Shown here: piece by piece, positions 10,740 through 20,597 of the stretch | Numbering within the stretch: the stretch's first letter is position 1 | Layout: each line of letters starts with the position of its first letter | Assembly: GCA_036346275.1 (NCBI GenBank) | Contig: CM070723.1 | Span: 49,988,743-50,052,742 of the forward strand | Reading direction: 5' to 3' | Source of the DNA: Otatea glauca | Lineage: Eukaryota; Streptophyta; Magnoliopsida; Poales; Poaceae | Length of the DNA: 64,000 nt | Notes under the pieces: model-generated | What the model was told of the DNA's origin: nothing | Database searches by the model: none | Seen by the model: the letters and a program-made list of their open reading frames with translations, nothing else | Translations under genes and position numbers: made by a program

Positions 10740-11287
10740 AAGATTCGATATCTAGACCTCACGATTAAAGAGAAGTACTCTCACCAGATGTGCTAGACAC
10801 CATTTATGATTACATTAATGACTAGTATAGTGCTCTGTCTTCCGGTTTCCTTTTCCTAGCACGTAATATATGGTCTTTTCCTTTTCTAGAACGTTTGTTT
10901 CCTTTTCCTTAATTCCAGAATATTTGTTTCCTTTTCCTTGAGATGATGCTGGAGGTGGAGGGAGATCTGTTGTGGACCATAGAGATGATTAGACACACTA
11001 AACAATAGCCATCGAATGTGGGTGAGTAAAGCTGAGGAAAGATCTGAGAGGTTAATTTTGATGGAGGCAAATTTCTGGGAACGTTTCGCTGGGTGCACGA
11101 AGGTTAGACCATCTCCAGTGGGGTGCACTATTTGGAGTGGACGTAGAAAAGAATATTTAGGTGCATTATAAAGGGGTATAGATGCACATATTAATAAGGG
11201 TAAAAGAGTAAGAAGACTCCCTATTAAACATAGCATTGGTATTCTAACTAGTGTCTAAAACGTCTTCTTTTTTAAGACCGGAGGGAG

Positions 11288-11825
11288 TATTACTCTATTC
11301 TATAGTAATAAATAGCATTAAAGATAATGAATAGTAGAGGTACGCAAAGAAAAAATAATTAGAAGTTATCATAAAATTGTAGAATGATATATATTTAAAA
11401 ACAAAATTTAAAAGCTAGAATGCATGTATTTATAAACGGAGAGAATACTTACTAGCTACGAATACGATACACCTGCAACATAGTTGCCAGTACGTACCAC
11501 AAAATTTCAGGAGCTTGCATGCATTAATGGCGAAGGTGTGGCTGCCGTTGGAGACCGGGCTGCTATAGGATGCATCAGCAATAGCAATTCAGCGCCCATA
11601 ATTCCACACCAAAGAAAAGACGAAGAATGATGTGCAAGAAAAGCTTCTGTCACTGCTGTGCTGCTGGCTTACTGAGACGTGCGTACCTCTTGTCTACGCA
11701 CTGCTTCCTTTGGTTGGCACTTGACAGCAACATATATCGCTCGCTGTCACCAATGGCAAACTATGCAGCAACGACACAGCCTTTTCATTTATCTAGTACT
11801 AGCGGTTGGACAGAGCATTCAGACA
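11288..11825. other. Spacer; no gene seen
   Basis: AT-rich sequence between the mariner-like element and a hAT MITE. The ORF at 11627-11887 has no recognisable domain and runs into the MITE, so I do not call it. Confidence 0.55.
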
Positions 11826-12297
11826 CAGGGTTAACAGTAACCTCGGTTTTTGACGAGTCGAGTGATACCAAACTACACAAAAAATAAATAAAATTCACGA
11901 AAAATCAAATATTTTTGAAAGTCAAACGGATTTGAAATCTGATCAAACAGCGGAGCGAAATTCGAATGAAAAGTTCGAAAACCGCTCGAAAAGCGGCGAA
12001 TTTCGAGCAGTTTTCTCGAAAATTGGTGACAGGTTGAAAAGTTGGGAAAAATGTAAAAAAAATTCTTTTATGGAATTTTTCTCCAAACTTCGTTTTTCAA
12101 AAAAAATCACACAAGAGGTCATAAAGGTATTAATACTAATTTTAGAGAATTTTTGGATAATTTTTTTCAAATTTTATAAATTTTTTGAATTTGAATTTGA
12201 ACTTAAGCAGTAAACTGAATGGTATGCTTTTCCGAACCAGCACGGTACGAGCAAAATTTGTGAAATCTGAGCGGTTTTCATGAAATTTGAAGCCCTG
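11826..12297. mobile_element. hAT-type MITE (family A, older copy)
   Basis: It starts CAGGGTTAAC and ends with GAAGCCCTG. The flanking 8-mers TTCAGACA and CTCAAACA match at six of eight positions, as expected for an aged hAT target duplication. The interior is rich in AAAACCGCTCG/CGAGCGGTTTT-type sequence. It resembles the MITE at 56305-56699, so I place both in one family. No coding sequence. Confidence 0.72.
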
Positions 12298-12496
12298 CTC
12301 AAACAGCTCTAGCATGTACTAGGGGCGCTGTGCGCAACAGTGGCATCAAGAGGGTACGTGGTGCAGGTAGTGTTGTGTTTTTGTCGCCCTTTAGCTAGGT
12401 ACTATTCTCTCTGTCCAAATTTTATCGGACGTATTTCCTCTTAATACGTAGGCTAATGAGATATTGAATATAACTAAATTATTCTTAATTATTATC

Positions 12497-12538
<42 letters not shown>

Positions 12539-13039
12539 AAACTGGATATTTATTAGAGTATAGAAGGAACATCACAATAATTTTACATTAAAATGTGAAA
12601 TACGTCTTATATTTATGGACAAAACTACTTTAAAAAATACATCCTATGGTAGTACAACCCATGAAGTTCGACCAAAAATAGAGATCAGGCACGTATATAT
12701 CTTACCCACACCCAGCGTTAGGGAGACGAGATCGACATGCTAGCTACTACGGTGGCACAGTTAGTCAAGTACCCTAGTTGTTTTAGATAATAGAAAATAC
12801 ACTAACTTTATCTTTTGGCTATCAGCAAAACACTAACTTCGACACTAACAGTCGCTCGCACCGGTTTCAACACAGCTTTTGGCTGACTATAGCACGTTGT
12901 TTCCCGTGCGATGCCGACGGCCAAATAAGAACCATTCTCTTCTCCTCTTTTTTTCTCACCCTTCTATATAGAACAAAACTGATGTGTACGTACTAATAGT
13001 AGGCTGATGTAACCTTATTTACTTGCCCTAAGAAGAGTA
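12298..13039. other. Spacer with a decayed Stowaway-like remnant and a TA repeat
   Basis: About 12409-12660 has weak inverted ends (GTCCAAATTTTATCGGACGT against GTCCATAAATATAAGACGT on the other strand), suggesting an old Stowaway-like MITE. It holds a TA microsatellite at 12499-12535. The rest is spacer with no gene I can support. Confidence 0.45.
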
Positions 13040-13115
13040 GCTAGTGATCAATTGTTGAATACAAGTGCACGTACTAAGCTAGTGATCAATTGTTGAATAC
13101 AAGTGCACGTACTAA
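13040..13115 (+). repeat. Perfect 38-bp tandem duplication
   Basis: The 38-bp unit beginning GCTAGTGATCAATTG is present twice, at 13040-13077 and 13078-13115, without mismatch, so it is recent. It directly abuts the next MITE-like element. Confidence 0.95.
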
Positions 13116-13386
13116 GGACCTGTTTGTTTTTACTGTGGATTCTCCAAAAGCTAATTTTAGATTACGGCTGTAGAGAAAATGATTCTGGATTCTGCTTGGA
13201 TGGCATTTGGTGGGTAATTACTTATAACTTTCAGTTGCATTATCATATTTGTATTCCTCAGAATCCACAGAAGCACATATGAAGTGAATTGTGGATTCTA
13301 ATATATATGGATAGACTGGATTATAAGAGTCGATTATTCAGTTTTTAAAGACAGAACTCAGAAATCACAGCAAAAACAAACAGGCC
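13116..13386. mobile_element. MITE with GGCCTGTTTG-type ends
   Basis: The left end GACCTGTTTGTTTTTACTG is inverted at the right as AGCAAAAACAAACAGGCC. The element is about 270 bp, AT-rich and non-coding. The flanks are not a clean target duplication, so the superfamily (hAT or PIF-like) is uncertain. Confidence 0.65.
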
Positions 13387-13748
13387 TACGAGTGTGTGTA
13401 CGTCATCGTTGTTGGCTCGTTTGGGACATGTACGGATGACTTCCATGCATACACTCATACCGGAAATTAAGTGTATGATGATGACAGAATCATGTATGGC
13501 ACGTACCTACTGATGATTAGTAGTAGTAATCAACTAATCAATCACATGATGACGAGGACGTGACCTCAGCCATGCATACATTGATACGTACATACATGGC
13601 ACATATGTACGTACGGCTTTTGGATACGGTATATATACTACGGCCTTTAATTTGCATCCAGATCAAATGATCACTTGCGAATTGAAGTGGGCGAGGAACA
13701 CGGTGATCCGATCGAGCAAAACGCGATTACATATATGCTGTTATAGTA

Positions 13749-14004
13749 CTCTCTCCGTTGATAAATATAAGGTGTATTTTGACTTTGCATAAGTATTAAG
13801 GTTGTGGTGAAATTAAGAAAGACATAAGAGGAAATGACTTACATATCTCTCTTAATTGTCTTGGTAGATGAGAGATAATGAATAAATGCATATGTTTGAG
13901 AGAAAATAAATAGGGGTATAAGTGGAAAGACTCATTAAATCTATATGTATATTCTTCAATAAGACCATTCAAACTATAGGCCTTATATTTATCAACGGAG
14001 GGAG
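13749..14004. mobile_element. Stowaway MITE, 256 bp
   Basis: The left end CTCTCTCCGTTGATAAATAT pairs with a right end ending ATTTATCAACGGAGGGAG. TA lies on both sides (13747-13748 and 14005-14006). The CTCCCTCCG tip is shared with the mariner-like element at 7801-11287, the class of element known to mobilise Stowaway MITEs. Confidence 0.93.
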
Positions 14005-14074
14005 TACTATCCATATGCTTGCTCCACCCACATCATCATCATTATCATCATTCACTACTACAGAACAGGCAATC

Positions 14075-14375
14075 CTTGCCAGCATATCACTGTCGGTTAG
14101 GACCGAGCCGACAGTGATAACATATCTCTGCCGGTTCGAAACTTAAGTTGGGGGAGACCTTATCACTGCCGGTTCAAGCAACCATCCGGCAGTAAAAAGC
14201 AAGATATCACTGCCGGTTTGAGACAACAACCGGCAGAGATATATCACTGCCGGGTCGTCCTTAAACCGGCAGTGGTACTTGACTTTTCACTGCCGGTTTG
14301 AGACTAGAACCGGCAGTGATATTATTTTTCCGCGCAATATGATTTTTCCGCGCAGTCCGAGCTTATCACTGCCGA
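14075..14375. repeat. Left subterminal repeats of CACTA 2
   Basis: About eight alternating copies of TATCACTGCCGGTT and AACCGGCAGTGATA forming short hairpins. Confidence 0.9.
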
Positions 14376-14377
14376 TT

Positions 14378-14760
14378 TGGGAGCTTGATTACGGACCTTT
14401 GAAGGTCCCTCTCTTTCGGTGCCAATGGGTAAGACTTCCAAGGGGCATGAACATCGACAAGTACGATATCACTACCGTGGACCTCAAACTGGTCGGATCT
14501 GAGAGAAGAACCATTCGTACTTGCTAATTACATTACACAAATCTTTTTGTAACCGATCCAACTAACAAGGAGCGCCACGTGGTTATTCAAGGAAAAAGAA
14601 GGATTGTCGGAGTTGAGAATGTTGTCGACGAGGAAGAGTACAACCAATTCGATGAGCTTCCTCCTTTCGGAGAGGACGTTGACCTAGGTCTCATGGAAGA
14701 GAGTGAGGACGAAGCTACATACATACGCCGCGATCATAACGAAGGTCGAATCGTAGCTTA
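14378..14760 (+). pseudogene. TNP2 transposase 3' remnant (DUF4216-like tail)
   Basis: Only the C-terminal tail of a CACTA TNP2 transposase remains. Recognisable pieces are VPLFRCQWV, TTVDLKLVG, GKRRIVGVENVVDEEEYNQF and a final acidic stretch ending at the stop at 14758-14760. The frame shifts at about 14490-14545, and the region starts abruptly inside the subterminal repeats. It is therefore the scar of a large internal deletion that removed the catalytic part. The same tail exists in CACTA 3 at 26900-27274. Confidence 0.85.
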
Positions 14761-15164
14761 GTTGTCCTAATTAAATACAGGTTTATTTTCTCATATGTAA
14801 CAATTAATGTATTCTTTTCTCATATGTAACAATTTGTGTGAATTAAACTTCATCTGTGTGAATTTTTGTATTTGTGTGAATTTTTGAAGCAATGGTTGGT
14901 CTACTGCATTTGTGCGAATTTGTGTGAATTTTTTTATTTTGAAATATTAAAACTATTAAAACAGTGAACAATCTGGATTTTTATAATTTTACGACTTTGT
15001 CATAACTAAGGGGAAATATTTAAATCAAATATTACATGTCCTGAAGTATTCCTCCAAAAATTTTCTGAAAATTTGGATAAAATTTGATAGGATTTCAAAA
15101 ATCCCAAAGCAATCAGCCTTTGAAAAGAAATAAATTGAAAGTTTGACTTAAGTGACCGGATCCG
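14761..15164. other. 3' flank of the TNP2 remnant
   Basis: AT-rich sequence with repeats of a GTGTGAATTT-like motif around 14835-14930. No coding sequence. It separates the TNP2 tail from the internal repeat block. Confidence 0.5.
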
Positions 15165-15503
15165 AGCTTGTCACTGCCGGTTGTCTCATTAAGCCGGCAG
15201 TGATGTGGTTTATTACTACCGGTTTCTCGTATTAACCCGGCAGTGATAATCAAGTATTATCGCGGTTTTGTTTTGAACCAAGCGAGGATAAATATTTTCA
15301 CCGCCGGTGTAGATACACCGGCGGTGAAAATGTAGTATTATCGCGGTTTTAGATTGGACCGTAGTGAAAATAGGTATTACTTCCAAGTTGCGCGTGGTAG
15401 GCGGTGATAATTCGCTATCACTGCCGGTTCATTTGTGATCCGGCGGTGAGTGTATCATCTGCGGTTTTGCGAGACCCGACGGTGATACTCCAACCCTATA
15501 AAT
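15165..15503 (+). promoter_or_regulatory. Internal repeat block with TATA box: promoter of CACTA 2 ORF1
   Basis: Several copies of the CACTGCCGGTT / CCGGCAGTGA motif and diverged GCGGTTTT forms recur here in the middle of the element. They end at TATAAAT (15497-15503), followed by a GC-rich leader (15510-15768) typical of a grass first exon. I infer that this is the promoter of the second gene and that the transposase-binding repeats also sit at this promoter. Confidence 0.6.
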
Positions 15504-16630
15504 TGAACGCCGCGCCACTCATTTTCATTTCCACTTCAACCTCACGCCGCCACCTCGTCGCCTCGACCTCCCGCCCGCCGTCACCTCGCACCCGTCGCAC
15601 CGCCGGTCGTCGCCTCGCTCTGCGCCTCACCGCCCGGCGTCGTCGTCATCACAAGACCGCCTGCCGTCCCCGTCCGTCGCCGCCTCGACCGTCGCCTCGC
15701 CGCCTTGGCCGTCGCCGCCGTCGTCCCGCACCGCCCCGGCCGTTGCCTCAACATCCACTGTGGGTTTAAGCAGTCACAATTTATTATGCAAAGAGTGTTC
15801 TTAACATTTTGGTCAAAGTGAAAATTTGTGCTCTTGGTATCTAAAAGTGTAATGTTTCCTTTTATGCTGTGTTTAGTTATTACCTTGATTAATATCACTT
15901 ATTTATGCATGTGCTGAAGAGAATTTGGGTGAGGTAGCGAGGATAGGCAAAGTTTAAACACTTAATGAGATGAAGAAGAAACATTCCATACATGCAAAGT
16001 TTAAATTAAGTAGAACATTGTCGCGTACTTGTAGACATCCATTAAGGTATGTCACGGTAAGATTTCGGTTACAAATTAGTGTGTGAATATTGAAATTCAT
16101 TCACTTTTGATGTGTCGGTGGTACAGAGAAGATCAAAGTAGAATTCGATCACAAGTACTAGGCGTAGAGTTGATTTTGAATAGAATTTGTCTAATCAAGT
16201 TCTCCCTATATATGGCATGTACACCATTGTATCTTAGGGTGGATAACCAATAAAAAGTTAACATCCTTTTCCCAAACTCTATTCTCTTCCAATATAATCC
16301 CTCTATTTCTCTGTCTATCCTCGCTACCTCTCTCCTGATTGTATATCACAAATTAAATGGTTTGTTATCTCTACAACTTGCTTTCATCCTGTTGCACTTG
16401 CTGTTATACTAGTCACACAGTTTAGCATGTTCTTTGTTTTTGGTGATATGTATTGCAAGCATTCGTAGTTGTGCACATGCCTTTTGGGAAAAAACTTAGT
16501 AAACAAGTATGTTACAGTGTCGAATATGTAAACATCTTATCACGGGATTAACTTTAATGTCAATCTTCATTTGTATGTATCTTTAAAAAATGACCTTGTT
16601 AATTTGAAATTTCTGGTAAACTTGCTAGGA

Positions 16631-18012
16631 ATGGCCTCCGACGAAGGACAAGTGCCGAAGGGAGTTGGGCCCTCAAATATGGACGAAGGAGGAAGGGGTA
16701 GCCCGGACAATAGCCCAACGTCCTATCTGAACTTGCGGGATCCTGCCATGGACCAACCTGACGTTACTAACGTAGGCGAGGTAAAGTTTTAGTACATTGT
16801 GGTTCCTAAAACATTGTAGGCCCAGACGACTAATAATTTAGAAGATCAAATTGTAGGCTCAGACGTCTGATCAACGAAGGCAGCGCGCAAGTCGTGGTCC
16901 GAACAAGATGCCTAAGGGAATTTTTAACATAGTGGAGCTCTCGGCAGTCGGGGAACCTGCTATACTGGAGTCATCATTGGGGCCGTACAGGACAGCCTGC
17001 GGGGTTCTTGCTAGGGATGATGTGCCCATCAGCTATAGATCATGGATTGTCCGCGGAGGTGACCCGTGGGTGGTACCCAATGACCTGAAGAACTCATTAT
17101 GGGACAAGCTAAAACAGGTTTTCCAGTTCCCCCAAGGGACCGAGCTAGTTGCAAAGAAACGAGCACTCTGCATCATGTGCACAACGTGGAAGAATTGGAA
17201 GACAGCACTAAACAAGAATTATGTGAAAAAGAAACGAGCACTCTGCATTATGTGCACAGCTCGGACGATGAGGGCGACGAAGATGATGATCAGCCGCACT
17301 CTCCACACAGAGACCTCCAGCCCTTCTCGTTGCCAACCAGAAAAAGTCCAACTCCTTCGCCGGCACCAACCAGAAAAAGCCTGACTCCTCTGCCAAAATC
17401 TGAAAAGAATAGTACACCAGGAACATCTCGGCAGTCGGCACCGTCCTCGAAGAAATCTCAAACATCTGCGAACGCAGGACAATCCCAGAAGAAATTATCA
17501 GCTAACATGACTGAAGAAGAACGGAAAAAGCATGTAAGCGCCTGCGTAACATCCCACTTTAAAAAGGTGCCATCATGTAAGAAGACTAAAGTTGATGCTG
17601 ACACGCAAAAGTTTTTCTTGAGTATGGCAAAAGTGCAAAAGACGGGCGAGCTTCGAACCTTGCAAAATGTCGGACTACGGCGCATATCCGAAAGCAATAC
17701 TTGCAGGCGGCTAGTGCCGACACGTTAAAGCGGGATGCTCAAGCAGATGCTGCTCAACTAGATGCTCTGGCACACGGTCTAAGGTGGAAGTTCGTTACGG
17801 GAAAACCGCTGGTTGAACCAGCTCATTTCGACAACCTTACAACACAACTGCGGACGTCCATCGGTGGTACATGCGGCACTCAACGATGGTATGGGCGTTC
17901 GCGATCGGATACAGAGCAAGATTTCCACAATGGGGATAACATCCGTTGGGTTCTTTTCACGGAGTCAGATATGTTGTACCAAAGAAGATGCCCCGGACGT
18001 GAATATACTTAG
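16631..18012 (+). pseudogene. CACTA 2 ORF1 (plant En/Spm Transposase_24-like), broken
   Basis: This is the second gene of grass CACTA elements. The first ATG is at 16631 (MASDEGQ...). The conserved block at about 16908-17130 reads GPYRTACGVLARDDVPISYR, then DLKNSLWDKLKQVFQFP, which matches the Ptta/En/Spm (PF03004-type) family. A Ser/Pro-rich, lysine-rich linker follows and then WKFVTGKPLVEP (17790-17820). Frames change at about 17140-17250, 17700 and 17860. A duplicated block (KKRALCIMCT, about 17153 and 17234) is also present. Some frame changes could be introns, but the duplication and shifts suggest a non-functional copy. Confidence 0.75.
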
Positions 18013-18360
18013 ACTATGGACTTTGTAAGTTTGTCCGTATATCGTTGAGCATTTTTGTCTTGTTTAATTGCATGTCTAACTTCTTTCTTATGTAGAATGG
18101 AGATACGGACATGTAGAAGAAATAACAATGACAATCTAGCATTCCTAGATCCGGGCTCGTCAGCGAGAAGCTTGTGAACGACAATCCACGATTCGTTGAA
18201 GACTATTTATTTAATACTTTTTGAAGCCGCAATACAAAACCTCCGTACTTTTACCCTATAACTTCAAGTACGTATCTCCTTACTTCTAATATCGTTTTAC
18301 TATTTTTGCGTAACACGTACGATGTGGGAGTAATTGACTACGTTGACATATATGTGCAGG

Positions 18361-18735
18361 TTTCACTGGGTCCTCCTCGTCATCTAGTTAGATGCTAGCA
18401 GGATTTTTGTCTTGGACTCCAGGAGAAAACAAACTAATCTGTACCAAGACCTTTGGGACATGCTGAACAGGTAAACTCGATCATTGCGTTATTACTCTAG
18501 CAAAATTCCATTCTATTGCATTTAAGTTTAATTACTATTCAAAATCATTCACAAGGCTTTCGCACGGTACTGCAAGAAAAGTGTTCGGTATCATTCATAC
18601 AGGAAAAAATTTGAAATAATAAATGACTTTCCATGCATGAGGCAGGACCCCGGAAACAATTTATGTGCATACTATGTATGTACAAATATGCATTCAATTG
18701 TCACGGAGAGTGTCGGCTATAACGAAGCCATGGTA
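18361..18735 (+). pseudogene. Ulp1-like (C48) protease remnant of CACTA 2
   Basis: Two pieces separated by an apparent intron encode the C-terminal half of a Ulp1/SUMO-protease fold: FHWVLLVI followed by LDASRIFVLDS, and later RQDPGNNLCAYYVC. These hold the expected His, Asp, Gln and Cys of the C48 catalytic set. An in-frame stop interrupts the first piece just after LLVI. Ulp1-like domains fused to ORF1 are known in plant CACTA and MULE elements. Confidence 0.72.
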
Positions 18736-19234
18736 CTTAATTACACATTGATGCCTTTTTTCATTTAACAAATATCATCATTAATTAACTTCCATTTTTC
18801 TTCAAAAACAGTGCTCCAAACTGAGAACCAATAAGTTATTGCTGACAGAAATTATAGCAATTCAAGAATAGATCGCCGGATTCATTCATGATGAGATCAT
18901 CAATCCAAACGGCGAGTTCCACGAGTAGCCTCATCGCCCTCATTCCTTCGACCTAGACGTGTGACATGTCTACTTCGACTCTTTGTACTGTAGTTCTTGC
19001 AAAATCAAAGTGAATGGGATGAGATGTAGTCGAGCTACATTAATTGTAAACAAATCATTGTAAAAACAAAATATTGTGATGCTTAATTTAATATATTTGA
19101 ATTATGATTTTATCGATGCTTCATATATACATGGATATATTTGAATTATGATTTGAACGATGCTTTAAATACTACATATGGACACTGTATAAACAATTGT
19201 ATAAATATATATATATTGCACAAAAAATATGCAA
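18736..19234. other. 3' end of CACTA 2 second gene and spacer
   Basis: AT-rich sequence between the Ulp1 remnant and the right subterminal repeats. Diverged direct copies of TATTTGAATTATGATTT occur at about 19091 and 19137. No further gene seen. Confidence 0.5.
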
Positions 19235-19650
19235 GCTTGTCACTGCCGTTTCTTGGAGAAAACCGGCAGTGATATGTACATATCACTGTCGGATTATGGT
19301 ACAACCCGGCAGTGATAGTTCGATATCACTGCCGGTTTTATGTATAACCGGCAGTGATAATGATCATCACTGCCAAATTTTGGTTTGATCCGGCAGTGAT
19401 AGTTCAATATCACTGCCGGTTGTAGGTAGAACCGGCAGTGATAATCCTTATCACTACCGGATTTTGGTTTGATCCGGCAGTGATAGTCCAATATCACTGC
19501 CGGTTGTAGGTAGAACCGGCAGTGATAATCCTTATCACTGCCGGTTCCTGAGCCGGCAGTGATAATCCCCGAGTATCACTGCCGACCAATCACTGCCGGC
19601 GCCAATGACCGGCAGTGATGGGGTTTTGGAACCAGCAGTGATGTGCTGTT
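19235..19650. repeat. Right subterminal repeats of CACTA 2
   Basis: More than a dozen alternating copies of TATCACTGCCGGTT and AACCGGCAGTGATA. A larger unit of about 105 bp (around GTAGGTAGAACCGGCAGTGA) is itself duplicated near 19415 and 19505. Confidence 0.92.
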
Positions 19651-19661
19651 CTGTAGTAGTG

Positions 19662-19803
19662 ATTATCTTCTTCTTCTTCGTATTGAGTGAGATTTAGTTG
19701 CATTCTAGAAGCCAGGCTAGGGCTACACCTCGATGCAGCGCGCCCTGGTTTATACAATAGTGTGGTGTACTGGCGTGCCTTACAATTCTATGAATGGTAA
19801 ATT
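19662..19803. other. Short host spacer between two CACTA elements
   Basis: 142 bp of ordinary sequence lie between the right end of CACTA 2 and the left end of CACTA 3. Both outer edges read ATT, the target preference seen for these elements. It shows that CACTA 2 and 3 are separate insertions. Confidence 0.7.
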
Positions 19804-19839
19804 CACTGCTACAGAAAGGAGTATATTATACTTCTCATT

Positions 19840-20170
19840 ACAGACGGTTTAAAAATCGTCTGTGTTAAATATAATCACAGGCGGATTTGGAATATCAGTC
19901 TGTGATGAGACCACATTATGGATGGTGTGATGGTGCCGACACACATCATAGACAGATTTTGGCTAAAACCGTTTGCGATATGAAAGGACATCACAGACGG
20001 TTTTATCCTAAAACCATATGTGATGTGAGTTGCCATCATCACAGACGATTTTTAGATAAAACCATCTGTGATGTCCATTCATATCACAGACGGTTTTAGC
20101 CAACAACCATCTGTGATGTGTGTGGGCATCATCACAAACGATTTTTGGCTAAAACCGTCTGTGATGTTTC
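19840..20170. repeat. Left subterminal repeats of CACTA 3
   Basis: About nine alternating copies of CACAGACGGTTTT / AAACCGTCTGTGAT with 15-30 base spacing, the same motif family as CACTA 1. Confidence 0.9.
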
Positions 20171-20178
20171 ATGCCAAA

Positions 20179-20187
20179 TATATAAAA
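20179..20187 (+). promoter_or_regulatory. TATA box of the CACTA 3 transposase gene
   Basis: TATATAAAA immediately inside the left subterminal repeats. A leader that includes TTTTTAGGGTTTTTGG follows. The TNP2 reading frame begins only after the solo LTR insertion. Confidence 0.6.
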
Positions 20188-20597
20188 CAGAGGTCCGACC
20201 CAACTTAGTGTTTTTAGGGTTTTTGGATCTATTTTTGTGGTGGCTGCAGCTATTAGACGATCTGGTGAAAGGAGACCATTGATTTTGAAAAGTGATTGTA
20301 GATCCATTTATTCTAGGTGATCTAAGGTTAGTAATTGGTTCTAATTACATTATATTCAAGATCCAGCTAGCTTGGTAAAGAGAGAATTGTAGATAGCTAA
20401 TTTAGATATATTTTGGTGTAGATCCATTTGTTCTTTGTGATCTAAGATAATAATTGGTTCTAATTGCATTATATTTAAGATGTAGCTAGCTTGGTAAAGA
20501 GAGATTTGAAGATACTTGTTTTTATAGCAAACATTAAACATTTGACATAATTTTGTTGCACATATATAGCACAAATTGGTGGTTAACTACCAAATGT

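Larger units (their letters stand above)
7801..11287 (-). mobile_element. Mariner-like element, complete, 3.49 kb
   Basis: The ends are inverted: CTCCCTCCGGTCTTTAAAAA on the left and its near-perfect complement ending in AAGACCGGAGGGAG on the right. Both are flanked by TA (7799-7800 and 11288-11289), the standard mariner/Stowaway target. The element holds an open transposase gene on the minus strand, a second ORF on the plus strand, and two internal repeat blocks. Intact ends, an intact target duplication and an open transposase suggest a young, possibly active copy. Confidence 0.94.
14053..19661 (+). mobile_element. CACTA transposon 2, 5.6 kb, internally deleted
   Basis: The left end CACTACTACAGAACAGG and right end CTGTTCTGTAGTAGTG are inverted. 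The target duplication is ATT (14050-14052 and 19662-19664). Subterminal repeats are of the CACTGCCGGTT type, different from CACTA 1 and 3. The TNP2 gene is reduced to its last ~380 bp. A second gene (ORF1 plus Ulp1 protease-like part) follows an internal block of the same repeats and a TATA box. The element cannot make its own transposase but has intact ends and target duplication. Confidence 0.94.

Noticed and set aside
15404..15769. 121-codon arginine-rich ORF
   Set aside because: It overlaps the TATA box and the CGCCGTCG-rich leader of CACTA 2; composition alone explains the open frame.
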